A stretch of DNA of 64,000 nucleotides, taken from positions 4,154,001-4,218,000 of the forward strand of contig NZ_CP107947.1 in assembly GCF_036059255.1 (NCBI RefSeq), given 5' to 3'. Below are positions 59,086 through 64,000 of this stretch, in pieces (position 1 is the first letter of the stretch; each line of letters starts with the position of its first letter). Source of the stretch: Micromonospora sp. NBC_00389 (GTDB lineage Bacteria > Actinomycetota > Actinomycetes > Mycobacteriales > Micromonosporaceae). The notes below the pieces were generated by a model. It was not told the DNA's origin. It saw only the letters and a list, made by a program, of their open reading frames with translations, and made no database searches. The position numbers and the translations under genes are program-made.

Positions 59086-59799
59086 ATGAGTGTGTTCGAC
59101 GATCTGGCCGGCGGCCTCGTGATCTCCTGCCAGCCGCTGCTGAACGAACCGGACGACCCGATGCGTGACCCGTACGTCCAGGCCCGGGTGGCTGCGGCGG
59201 TGGTACGCGGCGGCGCGGTGGCCGTCCGGGTCAACGGCACCGCCGACGTGGCGGCAATCCGCGCCGCCGTCGACGTACCGGTCATCGGGTTGCACAAGCA
59301 CGGCGTCGACGGGGTGTTCATCACCCCGACGGCGGCGCACGCGCTCGACGTCGCCGCGGCCGGGGCGCACATCGTCGCCGTGGACGCCACCGACCGCCCC
59401 CGTCCGGACGGGCGGAGCTTCGCCGACACGGTCCGCGCGCTCCGGGAGCACACCGACGCGCTGGTCCTCGCCGACGTCTCCACCGTCGAGGAGGGCGTGG
59501 CCGCCGTGCGGGCCGGTGCGGACGCCGTCGCCACCACCCTCTCCGGCTACACCCCGGCCAGCCCACCGACCGACGGACCGGACCTGACGCTGGTGGCCCG
59601 GCTGGCCGGCGCGCTGGCGGTGCCGGTGATCGCCGAGGGGCGGTACCGCGACGCCGAACAGATCGGGCAGGCGTTCGCCGCCGGCGCCCACTCGGTGGTG
59701 ATGGGCAACGCGGTCACCTCGCCGCTGTGGATCACCCGTCGCCTGGTACCGGCCACCCCGGCGGCAGCCGGTTCACCTGACGCCGCCGCCGGACCGTGA
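59086..59799 (+). CDS. nanE: N-acylglucosamine-6-phosphate 2-epimerase
   Basis: This enzyme converts N-acetylmannosamine-6-phosphate to N-acetylglucosamine-6-phosphate in sialic acid and ManNAc use. The protein of 238 residues is a TIM barrel with VAVRVNGTADVAAIRAAVDV, PVIGLHKHG, FITPTAAHALDVAAAGAHIV, AVDATDRPRP and the phosphate-binding end VIAEGRYRDAEQIGQAFAAG. ATG 59086 (MSVFDDLAGGLVISC) fits the family start. No other nan gene is present. Its native upstream DNA is replaced by an in-frame transposase stump, so transcription may start in the IS or the two may be read as a fusion of 398 residues. It converges with and overlaps the LacI gene by 27 bp. Confidence 0.85.
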   Translation: MSVFDDLAGGLVISCQPLLNEPDDPMRDPYVQARVAAAVVRGGAVAVRVNGTADVAAIRAAVDVPVIGLHKHGVDGVFITPTAAHALDVAAAGAHIVAVDATDRPRPDGRSFADTVRALREHTDALVLADVSTVEEGVAAVRAGADAVATTLSGYTPASPPTDGPDLTLVARLAGALAVPVIAEGRYRDAEQIGQAFAAGAHSVVMGNAVTSPLWITRRLVPATPAAAGSPDAAAGP

Positions 59800-60855
59800 C
59801 CGGGTGCGGGCCGGTGCTCCTGTGGTGGCGCCGGGCACGATGGTGCAGGGCAGGCTGCGCCGGAGCGCGTCGGCGGGCAGCAGGGTGGGGCTGACCAGCT
59901 GTTCGAAGAGGAGCCGCACCGCCGCCGCGCCCATCTGCTCGCGAGGAATCCGAAACCCGGTCCAGTCGATGTCGTCCGGGCTGCCGTCCTCGACGTCACC
60001 GAGCTGTGCCAGCGACAGATCGCCGGGTACGGACATCCCCCGGGCCAGCGCCGCCGCCCGGATGTCCGGGGCCAACCCGGACGGCCAGACCACCGCCGCA
60101 GTGAGCCCGGTTTCGCCGATCAGGTCGAGCGCCTCGCCGCCGGTCAGCCCGGTCCCGTTCAGCACGACCGGACGGCTCCCGGCGGCCCGTACCGCCTGGT
60201 GGTAGCCCTGCGCGCGGTCCACCGACGGCTCGTCCCGGCGGAGGTCACCGACGAATCCGACCCGTTCGTGGCCGAGGGCGAACAATCGCTCGACCACCTC
60301 CCGGGTGGCGGTCACGTAGTCGGCTCCGACGTACGGCACGGTGCCGGCGTCGGACTCCCGACGACCGATGAAGGCGAAGGGGAAGTCGCGGCTGAGCAGG
60401 TCAGCCAGGTCGCGCTTGTCGTCGTGCCGGCCGAGCAGGACGCAACCGTCGGCGATACCGAGCCGACGGGAGCCGGCACCGAGCAGGCGCCGCCCCTCCC
60501 GCGACGGGGTGCTGGTGAAGAAGAGCAGGTCGCATCCGAGCTCCTCGGTCTGCGCCTCGACCCCGACCAGGAATGGGTGGTAGAAGTCCCGGCTGTCGCG
60601 CGGGAAGACCGGCTCGTAGGTGAAGACGCCGATGATCCGGGTCCGTCCCCCGGCCAGGCGTTGGGCGGCCGGGTTCGCGACGTACCCGGTCATCCGGATG
60701 GCGTCGAGCACCCGCCGACGGGTCTGCTCACCGGCCCGTCGGCGGCCCGTGTCGCCCCCGTTGAGGATCAGGGACACGGTCGCCTGGCTGACCCCGGCAA
60801 CCCGGGCCACATCGGCCTGGGTGGCCCGTCCGTTGGCGCCTGGCATCGTCGTCAC
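59773..60855 (-). CDS. LacI-family regulator
   Basis: The 360-residue protein has a LacI helix-turn-helix (TQADVARVAGVSQATVSLIL), the hinge region YVANPAAQRLAGGRTRIIGV and a periplasmic-binding-like sensor domain (HPFLVGVEAQTEELGCDLLF, ALGHERVGFVGDL). It is divergent from the pectate-lyase-like gene. Two near-identical 18-bp palindromes in the gap fit LacI operators. Sugar ligand unknown. Confidence 0.9.
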   Translation of the reverse strand: MTTMPGANGRATQADVARVAGVSQATVSLILNGGDTGRRRAGEQTRRRVLDAIRMTGYVANPAAQRLAGGRTRIIGVFTYEPVFPRDSRDFYHPFLVGVEAQTEELGCDLLFFTSTPSREGRRLLGAGSRRLGIADGCVLLGRHDDKRDLADLLSRDFPFAFIGRRESDAGTVPYVGADYVTATREVVERLFALGHERVGFVGDLRRDEPSVDRAQGYHQAVRAAGSRPVVLNGTGLTGGEALDLIGETGLTAAVVWPSGLAPDIRAAALARGMSVPGDLSLAQLGDVEDGSPDDIDWTGFRIPREQMGAAAVRLLFEQLVSPTLLPADALRRSLPCTIVPGATTGAPARTRSRSGGGVR

Positions 60856-60906
60856 CTCCGTGTCCCCGCCGGTGGCCGGGGCCCGCTCCCGGGCCGTCGC
60901 CCCGGC

Positions 60907-60924
60907 TGGTCATGCGCATGACCA
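60907..60924. promoter_or_regulatory. LacI operator palindrome 1
   Basis: TGGTCATGCGCATGACCA is a perfect 18-bp palindrome with a central CG, 52 bp upstream of the lacI-type start codon. It fits the LacI-family operator form. Confidence 0.8.
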
Positions 60925-61033
60925 CACGATCGCGCACGGCAACGTCTCGGGAGCGGGTTGGCGTGAATGGTCGGCCCATCAGCCGCATTTTGTCAATGTT
61001 ACGCGGCGGTTTCAGATTCTGGCGGACCGGCTA

Positions 61034-61079
61034 TTGACACCTGGAGGCTGCGGAAACATTCTGGTTATGCGCATGACCA
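61034..61079 (+). promoter_or_regulatory. Promoter with overlapping LacI operator 2
   Basis: TTGACA at 61034-61039 is a perfect -35. With a 17-18 bp spacer the -10 falls at CATTCT (61057-61062). TGGTTATGCGCATGACCA (61062-61079), one base off operator 1, covers the start point, so a bound repressor would block it. Centre-to-centre spacing to operator 1 is 155 bp, so looping is possible. Confidence 0.7.
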
Positions 61080-61123
61080 CATGGTCGCCGACCGGTCCCA
61101 CCAGGGCAGGAAAGGCGTACCAG

Positions 61124-64000
61124 ATGATCCAAGCTCCACCCCGGCAGGCAGCCGGCCGCCGACCCTTACCGGGCCGGGCATGGGTCGGCATGCTTGCCGG
61201 TTCCCTCCTCCTGGCCACCACGGCGATGGCGCCGGCAGTCGTCTCCCAATCGGCGACAGCCGCCACCGAGCCGGCCACCTCGACCTCGGTCTACCAAAGC
61301 ATGCCGGCCGACCCGACCGCCGTCGTCCTCGGCAGCGCACAGTTCCCGGTGCACGGCGACGGAATCGGTGACGACACGGCCTCGGTGCAGGCCGCCATCG
61401 ACGAAGCGTCCCGCCGAGGCGGCAGGAACTGGCTGGGCAACATCGTCGGCGGGGCACGCGACGTCACCGTCGGGGACGGCGGTGGTGTGGTCTTCGTGCC
61501 GGAAGGGCGTTACCGCCTCTCCCGGCAGGTGGACCTGCACGCCTCGGTACGCCTGGTCGGGTTCGGTGCCGAGCGGCCCGAGTTCGTCCTCGGCGAATCC
61601 ACCCCCGGCTTCCAGGACGGCAACCAGTCCTTCCTCTTCGCCGCACTGCGCCGGCCGTTCCAGCCGGACACGCCCCGCAGCTTCGGCAACAACGACACCT
61701 TCGGCACCGGCCTGATCAACCTGGACATCCGGATCGCGCCCGGCAACCCCGCCGCAGTGGCCGTACGCTTCAGCGGCGCGCAGATGTTCGTCCTGCAGGA
61801 CCTCGACATCCACGTGGGTACGGGCTACGCCGGGATCGACCACAACGCCAACCTGATCCAGCGGGTCAACGTGCACGGCGGCACGGTCGGCATGCTGGCC
61901 TTCGCCGCCTCGCCCGGCTGGCAGACCACCCTGCTGGACACCACCTTCACCGGCCAGCGCGAGGCGGCCATCAAGCTGCACACGGACAGCAAGCTCAGTC
62001 TGATCCGCAACCGCATCGCCGACTCGCCGACCGGCATCGTCGCCACCCCCGACCAGACCCAGCGCCTCTACGTGCAGGACTCGGTCTTCCAGAACATCAG
62101 CGGGTCGGCGATCACCCTCAACGACAGCGAATCCGTCCCGGGTGGCGGCGAGCCGGAACTCGTCCGCGCCCAGAACCAGCTCAACGTGGTCGACACCGGA
62201 GTCACCGGGACCGGCGCGCTGCTGACCACCGTGCCCAGCGGGCGTACCTGGGCCGGACCCGGCGCGTCCTATCTGGTGCGGGACGCCACGCTCGGGCTTC
62301 GGGTCGACGACGCGCTGGGCGCCGCCGAGCGGCGCAGCGACGGCGTCCTGGTCTCGGCGACACCGGCCGCACCGGCGAGCTTCGCCCGGCTCCTGCGCTC
62401 CGACGCGCCCCTGCCACCGACCACCGGCGGTTGGGTCAACGTGGTCGATTACGCCGCCGCCAGGGGCGTCACGGTCGGCACCGGCACCAGCGACGACTAC
62501 GCCATCTTCCAGCAGGCCATCGACGAGCACGACACCGTGTACGTGCCGATGGGGCAGTACCTGATCGGGAACACCCTGCGGCTCCGGCCACAGAGCAACC
62601 TGATCGGCCTGCATCCCCGGCAGACCTGGCTGAAGCTGCCGGACAGTGCCGCCGGATTCACCGACCCGGACCAGCCGAAGGCGATGATCCAGACCCCCCT
62701 CGGCGGGAGGAACCAGGTGACCGGCCTCGGCCTGGACTCCGCGCAGCAGACCGCGGGCTCGGTGCACGTGCACTGGCGCTCCGGCGCGCAGAGCTACCTC
62801 GCCGACATCGCCACGCAGTTCGTGAAGTGGCATCCGGAGCGGACCGAGCCCGGCGATCCCGGCGCCGGTGACCCCGGTTACCAGTACCGCGGCAGGCACA
62901 AGTACAGCTTCTGGGTGCAGGGCGGTGGCGGCACCTTCGCCAACATCTGGAGCGTCGCCGGCTGGGCCGACAACGGCTTCCTGGTCGAGGACACCTCGGT
63001 GCGCGGCCAGATGTACGAGGTCTCCGTCGAGCACCACGAGCACCGCGAGGTCGTGCTGCGCCGGGTCCGCAACTGGGAACTGCACGCGCTCCAGACCGAG
63101 GACCACATCTACGGCTGGCGCTCCCAGGCCGTCGAACTGGACGACGTGCACGATGTCCTGTTCGGCAACACGGTCTTCTTCCGGGTGGCCACGGTGCAGG
63201 GCCCGTACCCGTACGCGGTGGGGCTGCGCAACAGCACCGGGATCGTGATCCGGGGCACCCGGGGCTACCGGCCGGACAACGTGGTCAACACCCGGTGGGG
63301 CGCCACCATCGCCGACGTGGCGACCGGCCGGACCGTACCCGAGATCGAGGTGGCGTACCTGGGGGTCGGGGTGACCGGTACGACGCCCACCCCGGCCGGC
63401 GCCCACATCGCGCTGGACACGCCGGAGATCCGGGTCCTGCCCGGCCGGTCCGGCAGCACCGTGCTGCGGGTACGCAACGACGGCCCCGGCCCGGTCACCG
63501 GCCTGGCGGTCGACGCCGAGGCGCCGGCCGGCTGGCAGGCGCAGGCGCGCCCGGAGGCCACGAGACTGCCCGTGGGCGCGACCACGCCGGTCGCGGTCAG
63601 CGTGCGGGTCCCCACCGACGCGGTGACCGACGGCACGGTCCGGTTGACCGTCTCGTTCACCCGGGGCGGTGAGCGGCAGGAGATTCCGCAGACCCTGCGG
63701 GTGCGCGTGACCGGGGAGAACCTCGCCCGGGGCGCCGCCGTGCAGGCCAGTTCGGTCCTCTCCGGCAACGTCGCGGGCAACGCGGTGGACGGCAACCGGA
63801 CCGGAGCCCGCTGGATCTCTGGCTCAGTGGACCCGGCGCCGACGCTCACCCTGGATCTCGGTGGGCCGGCGGACCTCCAACGGCTCGACCTCTACAGCGG
63901 AGTGGCCGGCTCGGAGAGCCTGCGGGTGCGGGCCTTCCGGGTGGAGGCCCTGGTCGACGGGGCCTGGACGACCATCGGGTCCGCCGGGGCGAACACCGCC
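61124..64000 (+). CDS. Secreted pectate-lyase-fold protein with F5/8C-type domain, partial
   Basis: AGGAAAGG precedes ATG 61124, and the frame stays open for all 959 codons to the window edge, so the C-terminus is missing. After a signal peptide (VGMLAGSLLLATTAMAPAVV) come two pectate-lyase-3-like segments: GDDTASVQAAIDEASRRGG with GGVVFVPEGRYRLSRQV near residues 75-140, and SDDYAIFQQAIDEHDTVYVP with GQYLIGNTLRLRPQSNLIGL near 460-500. Past about residue 770 there is a NEW3-like beta domain (GSTVLRVRNDGPGPVTGLAV) and then the start of an F5/8 type C (CBM32-like) domain (ARGAAVQASSVLSGN, GNRTGARWISG). It is probably a glycan-degrading or glycan-binding beta-helix enzyme controlled by the adjacent LacI regulator. 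Confidence 0.85.
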   Translation, partial: MIQAPPRQAAGRRPLPGRAWVGMLAGSLLLATTAMAPAVVSQSATAATEPATSTSVYQSMPADPTAVVLGSAQFPVHGDGIGDDTASVQAAIDEASRRGGRNWLGNIVGGARDVTVGDGGGVVFVPEGRYRLSRQVDLHASVRLVGFGAERPEFVLGESTPGFQDGNQSFLFAALRRPFQPDTPRSFGNNDTFGTGLINLDIRIAPGNPAAVAVRFSGAQMFVLQDLDIHVGTGYAGIDHNANLIQRVNVHGGTVGMLAFAASPGWQTTLLDTTFTGQREAAIKLHTDSKLSLIRNRIADSPTGIVATPDQTQRLYVQDSVFQNISGSAITLNDSESVPGGGEPELVRAQNQLNVVDTGVTGTGALLTTVPSGRTWAGPGASYLVRDATLGLRVDDALGAAERRSDGVLVSATPAAPASFARLLRSDAPLPPTTGGWVNVVDYAAARGVTVGTGTSDDYAIFQQAIDEHDTVYVPMGQYLIGNTLRLRPQSNLIGLHPRQTWLKLPDSAAGFTDPDQPKAMIQTPLGGRNQVTGLGLDSAQQTAGSVHVHWRSGAQSYLADIATQFVKWHPERTEPGDPGAGDPGYQYRGRHKYSFWVQGGGGTFANIWSVAGWADNGFLVEDTSVRGQMYEVSVEHHEHREVVLRRVRNWELHALQTEDHIYGWRSQAVELDDVHDVLFGNTVFFRVATVQGPYPYAVGLRNSTGIVIRGTRGYRPDNVVNTRWGATIADVATGRTVPEIEVAYLGVGVTGTTPTPAGAHIALDTPEIRVLPGRSGSTVLRVRNDGPGPVTGLAVDAEAPAGWQAQARPEATRLPVGATTPVAVSVRVPTDAVTDGTVRLTVSFTRGGERQEIPQTLRVRVTGENLARGAAVQASSVLSGNVAGNAVDGNRTGARWISGSVDPAPTLTLDLGGPADLQRLDLYSGVAGSESLRVRAFRVEALVDGAWTTIGSAGANTA

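Overview
The window is high-GC actinomycete DNA, most likely Micromonosporaceae or a close relative. This rests on G+C near 70 %, frequent GTG starts, Scr1/BldB-type XRE-DUF5753 plus DUF397 pairs, a GPP34 (GOLPH3-like) protein, a LAL-type LuxR regulator and actinobacterial IS families. There are no rRNA genes, no complete tRNA genes and no CRISPR array. The species is not certain from sequence alone.

Region 1-9.5 kb is an accessory scrapyard. It holds a frameshifted IS630 element with a divergent passenger gene, an MhpA-type hydroxylase stump, four-part evidence of old integrations (3' halves of tRNA genes for Met and Thr, a third tRNA 3' end, a decayed tyrosine integrase C-terminus), small hypothetical genes (DUF2199, DUF7716-like, DUF7003) and an ISL3 element sitting between two unrelated truncated genes.

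Region 9.5-20.4 kb is the best preserved part. A leftward, translationally coupled operon (three small unknown proteins, a GPP34 protein, an APC permease, two GNAT acetyltransferases) faces a rightward set (XRE-DUF5753, DUF397, a 33-codon leader, an XRE/TPR regulator and a RibD-like deaminase). The shared intergenic region has two strong hairpins and a four-copy direct repeat. Three standalone genes follow (S1-like, SRPBCC, unknown).

Region 20.7-37 kb starts with another tRNA 3' end. It carries a LAL regulator followed by a 2060-residue secreted subtilisin-like protease, an IS110/integrase scar, an array of short palindromes, a secreted M20 peptidase, and an MFS transporter divergent from an ArsR/DUF5937 regulator.

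Region 37-51.7 kb has a HelD-type ATPase, several IS5-type transposases, three regulator/target pairs with visible operators (MarR/oxidoreductase, PadR/membrane protein, TetR/SDR), an MFS exporter and several gene stumps.

Region 51.7-64 kb carries a secreted M14 carboxypeptidase, stumps of LysE, ABC and dienelactone hydrolase genes, and a Tat-exported S8 protease whose peptidase part is about 50 % G+C and which ends in an autotransporter-type passenger repeat. It then has a transposase stump fused in frame to nanE, a LacI regulator, and a large secreted pectate-lyase-fold protein (open at the window edge) behind a promoter overlapped by a LacI-type palindrome. Four secreted peptidases in one window, each next to mobile DNA scars, is the main functional theme.
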